Shown: positions 9,491 to 17,915, counted from the first letter of the stretch. The stretch: DNA of 64,000 bases from Salinibacterium sp. SWN248 (GCF_015864575.1 NZ_JADYWW010000001.1:1201719-1265718), one strand, 5' to 3'. Made by a program: numbers and translations. Notes: generated by a model not told the origin, from the sequence alone.

Positions 9491-10203
9491 GCGACCCGAT
9501 TCTGAGTGTCACGGGCCTGCAGGTCAACTACGGGCGCGTGGAGGCCGTGCGCGACGTGTCCTTCGAGGTGCCGGTCGGCTCGCTTGTCACGCTCGTCGGC
9601 GCCAACGGTGCAGGCAAGACTTCGGTGCTCAACGCCGTATCGGGGCTCTTGCGCCCGCGCCAAGGTGTCATCACTTTCGAGGGCACAGACGTCACCAAGT
9701 GGCCGGCGCACCGCCTAGTGAAGGCGGGGCTCGTGCAGGTGCCGGAAGGTCGCGAGATCTTGGGCACCCTCACGGTTGCCGAGAACCTCACTCTGGGTGG
9801 CTGGCACCGCAGCAACAGTGCGATGCACGCAAAAGTGGCTGAAGTCTACGAACGATTCCCCGTGTTGTTTGAGCGTCGCAAACTGCATGCTGGCGCGCTA
9901 TCGGGTGGAGAGCAGCAGATGCTGGCTATTGCTCGCGCTCTGATCGCTGAGCCGAAGATTCTCCTGCTCGACGAACCGTCGATGGGGCTGGCTCCGAAGA
10001 TCGTCGACGAAGTGTTTAGGGTGATCGAAGAGATCCGGCAGACCGGCACCACGGTCGTTCTTGTCGAACAGAACGCCCGCCGTGCCCTCGCCGCCGCCGA
10101 CTACGGTTACGTCTTAGAGACTGGTGAAGTGTCGCACTCTGGCCCCGCCCATGAACTGCTCGCTGACGAGAAGGTCATCGAGGCCTACCTCGGCCTCGAC
10201 TAG
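9487..10203 (+). CDS. livF: Branched-chain amino acid type ABC transporter ATP-binding protein
   Basis: A 238-residue LivF-type ATPase. It has Walker A VGANGAGKTS, signature LSGGEQQMLAIARAL, and the LivF hallmark LLLDEPSMGLAPKIVDEVF. The start ATG overlaps the TGA of the LivM-LivG fusion (ATGA), giving translational coupling. It is the last gene of the importer, and pairs with the fused LivG domain to power uptake. Confidence 0.95.
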   Translation: MSDPILSVTGLQVNYGRVEAVRDVSFEVPVGSLVTLVGANGAGKTSVLNAVSGLLRPRQGVITFEGTDVTKWPAHRLVKAGLVQVPEGREILGTLTVAENLTLGGWHRSNSAMHAKVAEVYERFPVLFERRKLHAGALSGGEQQMLAIARALIAEPKILLLDEPSMGLAPKIVDEVFRVIEEIRQTGTTVVLVEQNARRALAAADYGYVLETGEVSHSGPAHELLADEKVIEAYLGLD

Positions 10204-10217
10204 GGCAGACAGCGAAA

Positions 10218-10265
10218 AGACCCGCAACACCCCTGTCCGTTGTGCGACGAGGATGCTGCGGGTCT
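10218..10265 (+). terminator. Probable transcription terminator after livF
   Basis: AGACCCGCA at 10218-10226 pairs perfectly with TGCGGGTCT at 10257-10265 around a 30-base loop. It lies between convergent livF and the MFS gene. There is no T-run, so it is a weak intrinsic terminator, or works with Rho. Confidence 0.45.
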
Positions 10266-10307
10266 AGCCACGCAGTGGGGCGACCTGTGCGGTCGCCGCC
10301 ACCGCAA

Positions 10308-12002
10308 CTACGGCTGACTGCGGATGATCGAAATAGGCCCCGACTGATCGCTCGCTGTCGTCAGTTGGTGCGAAGCGGCATCTGTTGCCTTCGCTTCGGC
10401 ATCGTCGCTGTCATCGTCGTCCCCGAGCACGTTGAGCGATTCCGTGGCTTCTCCGCGGTCGATGCTGGTGGCCAACGGAACCTCTTTGAGGAACATCAGC
10501 AGCACGGCCGAGAGCAGAACCAGCGGCACCATGTAGAGGAACACCGGTGCCAGCGAATCGTTGTAGGAGCTGACGATGATCTCGCGCAGTGCATCCGGAA
10601 GATCGCGCACAGCAGCTGGCGTCAATGAGTTGGTGTCGCCGGTGGCGCCAGCGGCAGTCGCCGGAAGGCGGGTGCTCAGCAGATCGGTGAGACGAGCAAC
10701 GAACAGGCTGCCGACGACTGCGGTGCCAATTGAGGCACCAATCTGGCGGAAGTAGTTGTTGGATGCCGTAGCGGTGCCGACCTGCGAGTTGGGGAACGTG
10801 TTCTGCACGATAAGCACCAGAATTTGCATGCTCATGCCGATACCGAGGCCCATCACGGCGAGGTACGAGCAGAGAATCCAGAGGGGGAGGTCGGGCGTCA
10901 TAGTGGAGAGCAACGCCAAACCGGTAGCGAGAACAAAGGCGCCCGTGATCGGTAGCCACTTGTAGCGGCCGGTGCGACTAACCAGTTGGCCCGCCGTTAC
11001 CGAACTCAGAAGAAGCGCACCCATCATCGGAATCATCAAGAATCCGGCCTGGGTCGCATTCACACCCGTCACCATCTGCAAGTACGTCGGCATGTAGGCG
11101 AGGGCACCGAACATGGCGATACCGGTAATCAGGCCGGATGCCGTCGTGAGAACAAAGTTGCGTTCCTTGAACATTCCCATGGGCATGATCGGCTCGGCGG
11201 CGGAGCGTTCCACCATCACGAAGGAGAAGGCGGCGACAACGGCGATGATGATTAGCGAGATGATGAGCAGCGAATCCCAGTCGTACTGTGTGCCACCCCA
11301 GGTTGTCGTGAGAACAACCGCTGCCGAAGCAATGGCGAGCAACACCATGCCGGCGACATCGATGGTCGGCTTGCGCTTGTTGTGTTTCGGGAGCTTGAGC
11401 AGGGTGACAGCAGCGAGGATCGCTAGGGCACCGAGCGGGAGGTTCATCCAGAACGCCCAACGCCATCCGATCGACTCAGTGAACCAGCCACCGAGTAGTG
11501 GCCCGGCGACGCTCGCGAGAGCAAATACGCCACCGATCGCGCCCATGTAACGGCCACGCTCGCGCGCGGGAATCACATCGGCAATGATCGCCTGCGACAA
11601 AATCATGAGGCCACCGCCGCCGAGTCCCTGAACGGCGCGGCCGACGATCAGCCAGGTCATGTCGGGGGCGAGCCCGCCGACAACAGAGCCAATCATGAAG
11701 ATAGAAATTGCTCCGATGAACAGACCCTTGCGACCAATGAGGTCACCGAGTTTTCCGTAGACGGGCATCATGATGGTCGCAGCCAGAATGTAGGCCGTCG
11801 TGACCCACAGCATGTGGTTCACGCCATCGAGCTCTCCCACAATGGTGGGGAGTGCGGTGCTGAAGATGGTTTGGTCGAGAGCTGAGAGCAGCATCGTCAC
11901 CATGAGACCCACGAACAGCAAAAGGATGCTGCGCTTCGTAGCGGGATCGTTGAAGGATTCGGGAGTGACGTCGGCGACAGGTGGTTCGTTGGTGGTTGTC
12001 AT
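10308..12002 (-). CDS. MFS drug-type exporter, DHA2 (14-TM) family
   Basis: A 564-residue EmrB/QacA-like major facilitator. The first helix carries LSALDQTIFSTALPTIVGEL, the DHA2 signature. The loop GKLGDLIGRKGLF is motif A, and the AGPLLGGWFTESIGWRWAFWMNLP segment is motif C with the following conserved stretch. About 14 hydrophobic segments are visible and the C-terminus is acidic and soluble. The ATG at 12002 overlaps the TGA of the upstream tetR gene (ATGA), so the exporter is in an operon with its probable repressor. It likely expels amphipathic drugs or metabolites by proton antiport. Confidence 0.93.
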   Translation of the reverse strand: MTTTNEPPVADVTPESFNDPATKRSILLLFVGLMVTMLLSALDQTIFSTALPTIVGELDGVNHMLWVTTAYILAATIMMPVYGKLGDLIGRKGLFIGAISIFMIGSVVGGLAPDMTWLIVGRAVQGLGGGGLMILSQAIIADVIPARERGRYMGAIGGVFALASVAGPLLGGWFTESIGWRWAFWMNLPLGALAILAAVTLLKLPKHNKRKPTIDVAGMVLLAIASAAVVLTTTWGGTQYDWDSLLIISLIIIAVVAAFSFVMVERSAAEPIMPMGMFKERNFVLTTASGLITGIAMFGALAYMPTYLQMVTGVNATQAGFLMIPMMGALLLSSVTAGQLVSRTGRYKWLPITGAFVLATGLALLSTMTPDLPLWILCSYLAVMGLGIGMSMQILVLIVQNTFPNSQVGTATASNNYFRQIGASIGTAVVGSLFVARLTDLLSTRLPATAAGATGDTNSLTPAAVRDLPDALREIIVSSYNDSLAPVFLYMVPLVLLSAVLLMFLKEVPLATSIDRGEATESLNVLGDDDDSDDAEAKATDAASHQLTTASDQSGPISIIRSQP

Positions 12003-12625
12003 TGAAGTGTGTTCAGTGTTTCTCGTGTAAGTCCGATCGCGCGAAGGTACATGGAGTCGATGTCGGCGGTAGCGCCGGCAGCAATCCATTCCTTGACTGC
12101 GATTCGAACGGATGCGACGCAAGTGGCTACGGCAATTTCGGCGACGTGTTCGGGGTCGCGGGGGAGCGTAGTTTCTCGCTTATTGAGGAATTGGACGACG
12201 GCAGCAGCCATCGTGCTGTTCAGTTGCGTGAATTGGTGAATCTGTCGGCTCAACAAACGCGGGTGTTCTTGAACAAGAGCCATCCGCTGAGTTTTGAGCT
12301 GGGTACGAGCGGCCATCGGGCCAAAGATGTGAAACATGGTGGAGACGATCGCAACGACCAAGTCATCGGTTTCTGCGCCGGCGACTCCAGCATCAATCGC
12401 GCGCTGAACTTCTCCCATGTCCTGAGTTCCGAGGATGGCATCCTCTTTGCTCTCGAAATAGTTGAAGAAGGTGCGCGGCGAGATGTCTGCACGGTCGCTG
12501 ATCATGTCGACCGTGGCGCCATCAAGCCCTTCAGCCGTGACGATTTCAACCGCGGCAGTTTCGATGCGCAGTCGCGTTTCGATTCGTTTGCGGTCGCGGA
12601 GACCGAGGGCAGGAGTATCAGGCAC
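11999..12625 (-). CDS. TetR family transcriptional regulator
   Basis: A 208-residue protein with an N-terminal helix-turn-helix (AAVEIVTAEGLDGATVDMISDRADISPRTFFNYF, given in parts: the recognition helix is ISPRTFFNYF) and a C-terminal all-helical ligand-binding region. The start is GTG at 12625. AATTAT lies exactly six bases before it, so the mRNA is probably leaderless. It is coupled to the MFS exporter, and an inverted repeat sits just upstream, which supports autorepression relieved by an exported compound. Confidence 0.9.
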   Translation of the reverse strand: MPDTPALGLRDRKRIETRLRIETAAVEIVTAEGLDGATVDMISDRADISPRTFFNYFESKEDAILGTQDMGEVQRAIDAGVAGAETDDLVVAIVSTMFHIFGPMAARTQLKTQRMALVQEHPRLLSRQIHQFTQLNSTMAAAVVQFLNKRETTLPRDPEHVAEIAVATCVASVRIAVKEWIAAGATADIDSMYLRAIGLTRETLNTLQ

Positions 12626-12635
12626 TCAGCAATAA

Positions 12636-12650
12636 TTGCAGAGACTGCAA
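12636..12650. promoter_or_regulatory. Putative TetR operator upstream of the tetR-MFS operon
   Basis: A perfect inverted repeat TTGCAG-AGA-CTGCAA lies 10 bases before the tetR start and abuts the presumed -10 AATTAT at 12632-12637. A further partial copy, CTGCAAAA, starts at 12661. Position and symmetry fit a TetR dimer site that blocks RNA polymerase. Confidence 0.55.
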
Positions 12651-12699
12651 AAATGCACAACTGCAAAAAGCTGGGAGAGTGCTTAGAGCTCCGCGCCGG

Positions 12700-13335
12700 C
12701 TAGAGCGTGATGGATTCGCCCGGTTGCAGAATCGTCAGTTCGCCACCATGGCCAGCCATGGCATCCGTAATTCTGGCGGCCGAGAGGGCAAGTCCCTTGT
12801 CGGAGAGCACGGCATCGTGGGTTTGAATCGCGCGCTTCGGGGCCAGCTCGGTCACGTAATCCATGACCTCACTGATCTTGAGCCACGGAGCGCCGGCGGG
12901 GATCGCGGAGGCCGCCACGGGCTTCGGCGGCACCGTGAAGGAGTCGCCGCCGTACCAAAACTCGCCATTCACGAGCACGCCGAGGTTGTCGATCATCGGG
13001 ATCGAGGGATGGATGACGGCATGCTCGCCGCCAAAGAATTCCAGTGTCCAGGCCCCCACGGTTTCGCTCGCGCCATCAACGACTGTGGTGATGTTCCAGT
13101 TAGTGGCAGCGGCCGTGACACCGGCAGGGCCGAAGATGGGCGCGTCGGGATTGTTGTCGCGAATGCGCTGTAGTTGCTCGTCGGTCCAGTGGTCGGGGTG
13201 TTGGTGGGTAATCACGATGGCGGTCACATTGTCGAGCGCGGGAAGCGGCGCGGTGAACCCGCCGGGGTCAATGACGAGGCGCTCACTCTGGTGTTCGAGA
13301 ACGAGGCAGGCATGCTCATACTTGGTGACCTTCAT
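12700..13335 (-). CDS. Metallo-beta-lactamase fold hydrolase (UlaG-like)
   Basis: A 211-residue metal-dependent hydrolase. The motif THQHPDHW supplies the H-x-H-x-D-H metal ligands. Upstream is the UlaG-type start KVTKYEHACLVLE, and later GGEHAVIHP and the HDAVLSDKG segment give the remaining His ligands. Such proteins are often annotated as L-ascorbate-6-phosphate-lactonase-like, but the true substrate is unknown. TAGGCT ends six bases before the ATG, so the transcript is probably leaderless. It is divergent from the lipid kinase. Confidence 0.85.
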   Translation of the reverse strand: MKVTKYEHACLVLEHQSERLVIDPGGFTAPLPALDNVTAIVITHQHPDHWTDEQLQRIRDNNPDAPIFGPAGVTAAATNWNITTVVDGASETVGAWTLEFFGGEHAVIHPSIPMIDNLGVLVNGEFWYGGDSFTVPPKPVAASAIPAGAPWLKISEVMDYVTELAPKRAIQTHDAVLSDKGLALSAARITDAMAGHGGELTILQPGESITL

Positions 13336-13341
13336 GGTTCG

Positions 13342-13386
13342 AGCCTAAGCCTGTGGTGCGCTGGATGCGAGACAGTGCGACATACT
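13342..13386. promoter_or_regulatory. Divergent leaderless -10 boxes for the metallo-hydrolase and the lipid kinase
   Basis: On the minus strand TAGGCT (13342-13347) ends six bases before the hydrolase ATG. On the plus strand CATACT (13381-13386) ends five bases before the kinase GTG. Neither start has a Shine-Dalgarno. The -35 regions are weak, as is common in actinobacteria. Confidence 0.5.
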
Positions 13387-13391
13387 GAAGT

Positions 13392-14324
13392 GTGGAGTCG
13401 ATCAAACCCCTGCGTCTCGTTGTCGCGATCAATCCCACAGCATCGTTTGGCCGCGGCAAGAACGTGGGCCCTCGTGCTGTTGAGGCCTTGCGCGCACTCG
13501 GGCATGACGTGACCGCGCTTGAGCAACCAAATTTCGCTTTGCTGTTGAAGCGGGGACGAAAAGCGGTCGCGAAGAAGCCGGATGCCCTACTTGTTGTTGG
13601 CGGCGACGGCATGGTCAATTTGGGCACCAATCTGGTGGCGAAAACCAAGGTTCCTTTGGGCATCATTCCGTCGGGCACTGGCAATGACATGGCTCGGGGT
13701 CTTGGCATCCCCCTGTCTGATGTGGATGCCGCTGTTGCGAGCGTTGTTCGCGGCCTTGCGAGGCCGCCGCGGGCTATTGACGCCGGAAGTGTTACCTATG
13801 TCGACGACGCCACTGGTTCGGCCGCGACCCGCTGGTTTGCGTGTGTGCTCTCCGCCGGTTTCGATGCGATCGTCAACGAGCGTGCCAACCTCATGTCGTG
13901 GCCGCGCGGTGCCAGCCGCTACACGGTCGCGCTTCTGATCGAACTGTTGCGTTTGCGCCCGATCCACTACAAGCTCACCCTCGACGACGTGGTGATTGAA
14001 ACCACGGCGGCGCTTGTCAGCGTGGGCAATAATGTGTCGCTCGGTGGCGGCATGAAGGTAACGCCCGATGCGATTCTGGATGACGGCCTCGCCGATGTTC
14101 TCGTCGTCGAAGCCCTGTCGCGGTTGGCTTTCTTGCGCGTCTTCCCGCGCGTCTTCAGCGGCAGGCATCTCAGCGACCCTCGCGTGACGGTCTATCGGGC
14201 TAAGCGAATCCGTATCGAGTCCGAGGACATCATGGCGTACGCCGACGGGGAGCGCTTTGCGGCGCTGCCGATCGATATCAAGATGGTCGCCGGCGTGCTG
14301 AACGTTCTGGATCAGCGGCCGTAG
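13392..14324 (+). CDS. Diacylglycerol kinase family lipid kinase
   Basis: A 310-residue lipid kinase of the DagK/YegS type. It begins with the nucleotide-binding VVAINPTASFGRGKN and has the catalytic LLVVGGDGMVNLGTN and IIPSGTGNDMARGLGIP. The C-terminal DGLADVLVVE and YADGERFAALP are conserved in the family. It would phosphorylate diacylglycerol or a related lipid at the inner face of the membrane. The start is GTG at 13392. It is divergent from the metallo-hydrolase and convergent with the next lipoprotein gene. Confidence 0.92.
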   Translation: MESIKPLRLVVAINPTASFGRGKNVGPRAVEALRALGHDVTALEQPNFALLLKRGRKAVAKKPDALLVVGGDGMVNLGTNLVAKTKVPLGIIPSGTGNDMARGLGIPLSDVDAAVASVVRGLARPPRAIDAGSVTYVDDATGSAATRWFACVLSAGFDAIVNERANLMSWPRGASRYTVALLIELLRLRPIHYKLTLDDVVIETTAALVSVGNNVSLGGGMKVTPDAILDDGLADVLVVEALSRLAFLRVFPRVFSGRHLSDPRVTVYRAKRIRIESEDIMAYADGERFAALPIDIKMVAGVLNVLDQRP

Positions 14325-14345
14325 CCAGCGCCTGCTGGTGTCCCG

Positions 14346-14813
14346 CTAGGCGGCGGGGGAGGCGGCATCGGTAGCGATGCACGCGTAATCAGTCATGAGC
14401 GTGCCATCGTCGGTGGAGTGCTCGGAGATGATGAATTCCTGATCGGGGCGTGCTGCGCCATCCGCCACTGTCTCTTTGAACGCGCTGAAGGTGTCAGAGC
14501 ACGCTGAGGAGACCGCGTTCTGCAAGCCGCCGGCGTCAGTGATGGCACTCTTCTCGAGTTCGCCCTTGCCGATCACAATGTGGCTGTGATCTGTGGTGCA
14601 CGGGGTCACTTCTGCTTCGCTGAGGTTGCTGCCGTCAACGAAGGTAAAGCAGTCATCGACGAGTAATTCGGTGGAGCCGATGATGGTCGGCTCGAGCACT
14701 TGGCCGCTGTCATCGCGCGGAATTTCAGGGGAGAGGAGTGAGCACCCCGTGAGTGCGGCGACAGCCGCAACGGCAATAAAAGTGGCAGTGGTGGCGCGCG
14801 TGAAGGCAGTCAA
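14346..14813 (-). CDS. Small lipoprotein, septum-formation-like extracytoplasmic domain
   Basis: A 155-residue protein. Starting from TTG at 14813, it gives a clean lipoprotein signal (TFIAVAAVAALTGC, lipidated Cys near residue 23). A longer ATG start at 14873 would place a hydrophobic non-signal stretch in front, and the tRNA promoter region lies there, so it is less likely. The mature domain has the paired-Cys pattern VDDCFTF, TPCTTDHSHIVIG and YACIATD, seen in the actinobacterial septum formation family. An AGGA lies six bases before TTG and a consensus TATAAT at 14827-14832. Function is unknown. Confidence 0.65.
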   Translation of the reverse strand: MTAFTRATTATFIAVAAVAALTGCSLLSPEIPRDDSGQVLEPTIIGSTELLVDDCFTFVDGSNLSEAEVTPCTTDHSHIVIGKGELEKSAITDAGGLQNAVSSACSDTFSAFKETVADGAARPDQEFIISEHSTDDGTLMTDYACIATDAASPAA

Positions 14814-14892
14814 AAATGATCCTGTGATTATAAATTGGCAGAAGTGGGAAAAGTAGTGCAAAAGGTGTGGCATACTTTTCTAGTTGTTGTGA

Positions 14893-14965
14893 GGCCCCAT
14901 CGTATAGAGGCCTAGTACGCCGCCCTCTCACGGCGGTAACGCGGGTTCGAATCCCGCTGGGGTCA
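14893..14965 (+). tRNA. tRNA-Glu (anticodon CTC)
   Basis: A 73-base cloverleaf. The acceptor stem GGCCCCA pairs with TGGGGTC, with one G-U. The anticodon arm CCGCC-CTCTCAC-GGCGG presents CTC. The T arm is GCGGGTTCGAATCCCGC. CCA is not encoded. A strong terminator follows eight bases later, so it is a single-gene transcript. Confidence 0.97.
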
Positions 14966-14972
14966 CAGTAGC

Positions 14973-15012
14973 AAAATCCCGGTCTCGTTCGTGTGAACAA
15001 GACCGGGATTTT
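14973..15012 (+). terminator. Rho-independent terminator of tRNA-Glu
   Basis: A perfect 13-bp stem: AAAATCCCGGTCT (14973-14985) pairs with AGACCGGGATTTT (15000-15012) around a 14-base loop. The T-rich 3' arm continues into ATCGTT. With A's on one side and T's on the other it could work from both strands. Confidence 0.9.
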
Positions 15013-15189
15013 ATCGTTAACGGGACACCCAGTTCAGGGGGTCAATTCCACCTTCATTGCGCGGTGCCCGCGGTAGTGCGGACGTCAGCGTAGAGCTGGC
15101 TTCGGAGAACCGTCCGGCCGCCGCGGCCCTTGCTTCGTGATGAATTCTCGTTACGGTGGAGGGGTGCCTAACTCCAACGCAGTCGGGAT

Positions 15190-15393
15190 GTGATGCAGAT
15201 GTTTATGGGTGGAAACGGCCAGTGGGTTCGCGCCCGCAATGAAGCCGGAGCCAAACTTTTTCTTCAAGAGAAACAGCTGGAGGCCGAACGTCATGCGGCC
15301 TCTCGGGCTCGCTCCCGCGCATTCTGGAAGCGAACCCGTCGACGGGTGCGTGAATCGTGGCAACGCTGGCGAGCTAAGCGCCAATCGCGCTGA
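15190..15393 (+). CDS. Small basic hypothetical protein (uncertain)
   Basis: A 67-codon frame from GTG (15190) or ATG (15193) encoding a highly basic protein. It has a helical Glu/Ala/Arg segment (AGAKLFLQEKQLEAERHAAS) and an Arg/Trp-rich C-terminus. There is no good Shine-Dalgarno at this start. A GTG mini-frame of nine codons starts at 15164 right behind GGAGGGG and ends in TGATG overlapping the ATG at 15193, so coupling is possible. The last codons lie in a 16-bp tandem repeat. I do not recognise it. The opposite strand is also open, so this may be spurious. Confidence 0.35.
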   Translation: MMQMFMGGNGQWVRARNEAGAKLFLQEKQLEAERHAASRARSRAFWKRTRRRVRESWQRWRAKRQSR

Positions 15394-15428
15394 GCGCCAA
15401 TCACGCAGAGCGCCAATCACACTGAGCG
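15376..15428. repeat. 16-bp direct tandem repeat, 3.3 copies
   Basis: Three units (15376-15391, 15392-15407, 15408-15423) share the core GAGCGCCAATCAC with two to four differences per unit, followed by a partial GAGCG. The array lies between the small basic frame and the convergent hydrolase gene and covers the stop codon of the former. Confidence 0.85.
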
Positions 15429-15431
15429 TGC

Positions 15432-16253
15432 TTACTCCGCGATGAACTCGAGAATGTCGCGGCCGAGTTGCTCCTGGTAGTCGCCGTAGATGCCGTGGGG
15501 CGCTCCCGCGTACACCTTGAGCGTTCCGTGCTTCACGAGCGCTGCGGCCTTGTGAGCGGCATCGTCGATGGGCACAATTTGATCGTCATCGCCGTGCGCG
15601 AGCAGGATGGGAACATCCAGAGCCTTCAGGTCTTCGGTGAAGTCGGTTTCGGAGAATGCCTTCACGCAGTCGTAGGCAGCGGCCAGATTGACGCTCATGC
15701 CCTGGCGCCAAAACTCGCGTTTAGCACCCTCTGACACGGTGGAGCCGTCGCGGTTGGCACCGAAGAATGCTTCGGTCAGGTCAATGTAGAACTGCGACGC
15801 ATCCTTCAATACACCCGCACGGATGCCATCAAAGGCTTCCATGGGCAAGCCATCGGGGTTGGTGTCGCTGACCACCATCTGCGGCGGAACAGCGCCGGCA
15901 GTGATGACCTTCGCGACGCGGCCGTTGGCGTGCTGAGCGGCATAACGCACCACTTCACCGCCACCCGTTGAGTGGCCAATGACGACAAGGTTGCTGAGGT
16001 CGAGGTGCTCGACGAGCTCAGCAAGGTCGCGGGCATAGGTATCCATGTCATTGCCGGTGTAAGTCTTGGACGAGCGACCGTGTCCGCGGCGATCGTGCGC
16101 GATAGCGCGGTAGCCGTTGTCGGCGAGCAGTTTGATTTCGACTTGCCAGGCATCCGAGGAGAGAGGCCAGCCGTGGCTCAGTAGTACCGGCTGACCGGCA
16201 CCCTGATCGGTGTAGTAAATCTCGGTTCCGTCGGAGGTGGTGAAGTAGGGCAT
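15432..16253 (-). CDS. Alpha/beta hydrolase, non-heme chloroperoxidase-like
   Basis: A 273-residue protein close to bacterial cofactor-free haloperoxidases and esterases. It begins PYFTTSDGTEIYYTDQG, has the oxyanion HGWPLSSDAW, RRGHGRSS, and the nucleophile elbow GHSTGGGE with Ser95. The acid comes from HGDDDQIVP and the catalytic His from GAPHGIY near the C-terminus. The perhydrolase activity of this family is usually a side reaction, so an esterase role is likely. The start is ATG at 16253 behind GAAAGGAAC. It is divergent from an MmyB-type regulator, which may control it. Confidence 0.9.
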   Translation of the reverse strand: MPYFTTSDGTEIYYTDQGAGQPVLLSHGWPLSSDAWQVEIKLLADNGYRAIAHDRRGHGRSSKTYTGNDMDTYARDLAELVEHLDLSNLVVIGHSTGGGEVVRYAAQHANGRVAKVITAGAVPPQMVVSDTNPDGLPMEAFDGIRAGVLKDASQFYIDLTEAFFGANRDGSTVSEGAKREFWRQGMSVNLAAAYDCVKAFSETDFTEDLKALDVPILLAHGDDDQIVPIDDAAHKAAALVKHGTLKVYAGAPHGIYGDYQEQLGRDILEFIAE

Positions 16254-16364
16254 TGCGGGTTCCTTTCAAGTGGTGGGGAGAACTCTGTCTCAGACTAGAA
16301 AGACAATCGCTGTTGCGCGTGCCCCCACGAGTCCTAGGCAGGTACCCGCAGAGGCCCGCACCGG

Positions 16365-16379
16365 ACTAGATTTACTAGT
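16365..16379. promoter_or_regulatory. Inverted repeat in the hydrolase/XRE divergent region, possible operator
   Basis: ACTAG-ATTTA-CTAGT is a perfect 5-bp inverted repeat 25 bases before the regulator GTG. The 8-mer ACTAGATT recurs in reverse orientation at 18824-18831, between the second MmyB-type regulator and the flavin enzyme gene. A related ACTAGA is at 16296. Confidence 0.4.
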
Positions 16380-16403
16380 GCGGGAATTGGGAAAGGACCC
16401 CTC

Positions 16404-17264
16404 GTGGCCGATCAACAGGGTGCGCTCGGTGAGTACTTGTGCGCTCGCCGCGGGGTGCTCACGCCCGAGCAAGTAGGGTTGCCGGCCGATCCTCAGCGTC
16501 GTGTGGCCGGGCTGCGTCGTGACGAAGTCGCCGCGCTCGCGGGCATCAGCCGCGAATACTACGTTCGGCTCGAACAGGGCCGAGATAATCGCCCGTCGAT
16601 GCAAGTGATCAGTGCGCTCGCGCGAGCGCTTCAACTCGACGAATTTGCTGTCCGCTACCTCGTTCGGTTGGCAACGCCTCAAGCGCCTCGACCGCAAGCA
16701 GCGGGGCCGTTGCCGGATGCCATCACCGGCCGTCTACTCGAGCAGTGGCCAGATAGCCCCGCCCTCGTTCTCGACCCTAACCGCGACATCGTCGCCAGCA
16801 ATTCGCTGGCCCGGGCTCTTGTTCCCGAAAGTTTTCAGGTCGGCATGAACCTCATGCTCAACACCTTCTTGCCTGGCGCTCGCACGCGGCATCCTGATTG
16901 GCGCGGTCTCGTTTCTGATCATGTTGCAGCGCTTCGCTTCTACAGCGATCCGACGGATCCGCGTCGGCAAGAGATCGTCGCTCAGCTGCTGCGTGAGCAG
17001 CCCGAGTTTGCTCGTTGTTGGGCGCGCCATGATGCTCGCCCGTTTAGCGAGCGGATGTTTCGTGTGCCGATTGCGGGGGTCGGGGAAGTGGAGCTCAACA
17101 TCCAACTCTTCTCATTGCCGGTGCATTTGGGCTACGAGCTGATGGTGGTGTTTCCCACTCCAGGATCGCCCGCCGCCGCCGCTCTCGCGTACCTCGCCGC
17201 TCGCGGTGCTGGGCCCGACGTGACCCCCACACGCTTCAGCGAGCCAGACGCACCGACGCGCTAA
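16404..17264 (+). CDS. XRE family regulator with MmyB-like ligand-binding domain
   Basis: A 286-residue two-domain regulator. Residues about 8-75 form a helix-turn-helix (RRVAGLRRDEVAALAGISRE, then YYVRLEQGRDNRPS). Residues about 100-260 are the MmyB-like PAS-fold domain (DSPALVLDPNRDIVASNSLA, and the ADWRGLVSDHVAALR-type motif, here HPDWRGLVSDHVAALRFY). The start is GTG at 16404 behind GAAAGGACC. MmyB-type regulators in actinobacteria usually control an adjacent divergent oxidoreductase or hydrolase, here the chloroperoxidase-like gene. Confidence 0.9.
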   Translation: MADQQGALGEYLCARRGVLTPEQVGLPADPQRRVAGLRRDEVAALAGISREYYVRLEQGRDNRPSMQVISALARALQLDEFAVRYLVRLATPQAPRPQAAGPLPDAITGRLLEQWPDSPALVLDPNRDIVASNSLARALVPESFQVGMNLMLNTFLPGARTRHPDWRGLVSDHVAALRFYSDPTDPRRQEIVAQLLREQPEFARCWARHDARPFSERMFRVPIAGVGEVELNIQLFSLPVHLGYELMVVFPTPGSPAAAALAYLAARGAGPDVTPTRFSEPDAPTR

Positions 17265-17329
17265 ATCGCGGTGGTGGGTGGCCCCACCGGGGCTAGGCTG
17301 CCGCGACGATCGCGCCCTACGGTGAGCAC

Positions 17330-17893
17330 ATGAACGAAGATGTCGATCCCGTCGTTGCGCGCCAACGTGCTCTGGCGAGCGCGCACCTCAGGAACTGGCG
17401 TGAAGTGCCCGCTGTGCTGCTGGATCGGCATCTTGAGGTGCTCGCCTCGAACCCGCTCGCTCGAGCACTCTCCGCCAGTTTCGAGAGGGGCGTGAACCTC
17501 GCTCGTTTCACCTTTCTCGAGCCCACTGTCGAGCGCAGTGGGGCATCGTTTACTGCGGCGGCAACCCAGATCGCCGGGATGCTCAACGACTCGCTCGCGC
17601 TTCATGAGGGCGATAGCGAATTTCGGGAGATAGTGGGTGAGCTCTCGGCCAAGAGCCACACATTTTCCGAAGTGTGGGCGAAAGAGTCGATCGGAGCGCA
17701 GGTGACCGGCAACGTGGGCTTTACCGATACCCGCGTTGGCACGCTCAGTCTGGGCTATAGCCTCGTGAGAATTCCCGAAGACCCCGACGACTATCTACTC
17801 GTGTTCTGCACCACCGCTGATGGCGCGCAGTCGCAACTCGATGCACTGATAGCGCTCATTGCAGACGATCCTCTGTCTCTCACTGAGGGCTGA
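17330..17893 (+). CDS. HTH-less MmyB-like ligand-binding domain protein
   Basis: A 187-residue protein that aligns by eye with the C-terminal half of MmyB-type regulators: PAVLLDRHLEVLASNPLARA, then SFERGVNLARFTFLEP, and LGYSLVRIPEDPDDYLLVF near the end. The usual N-terminal helix-turn-helix is missing. Only 66 bases separate it from the upstream regulator, so no HTH is hidden there in another frame. Only about 20 residues precede the domain. It could modulate neighbouring MmyB regulators by heterodimerising or sharing a ligand, or be a decayed paralogue. The intact frame and normal codon use favour a working protein. Confidence 0.75.
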   Translation: MNEDVDPVVARQRALASAHLRNWREVPAVLLDRHLEVLASNPLARALSASFERGVNLARFTFLEPTVERSGASFTAAATQIAGMLNDSLALHEGDSEFREIVGELSAKSHTFSEVWAKESIGAQVTGNVGFTDTRVGTLSLGYSLVRIPEDPDDYLLVFCTTADGAQSQLDALIALIADDPLSLTEG

Positions 17894-17915
17894 CGGGGCT
17901 CCGCGCGAGGAGAGG

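Noticed and set aside
14893-15428. Integration site of a mobile element at tRNA-Glu
   Set aside because: No integrase and no repeat of the tRNA 3' end were seen in the window; the tRNA is followed by its own terminator.
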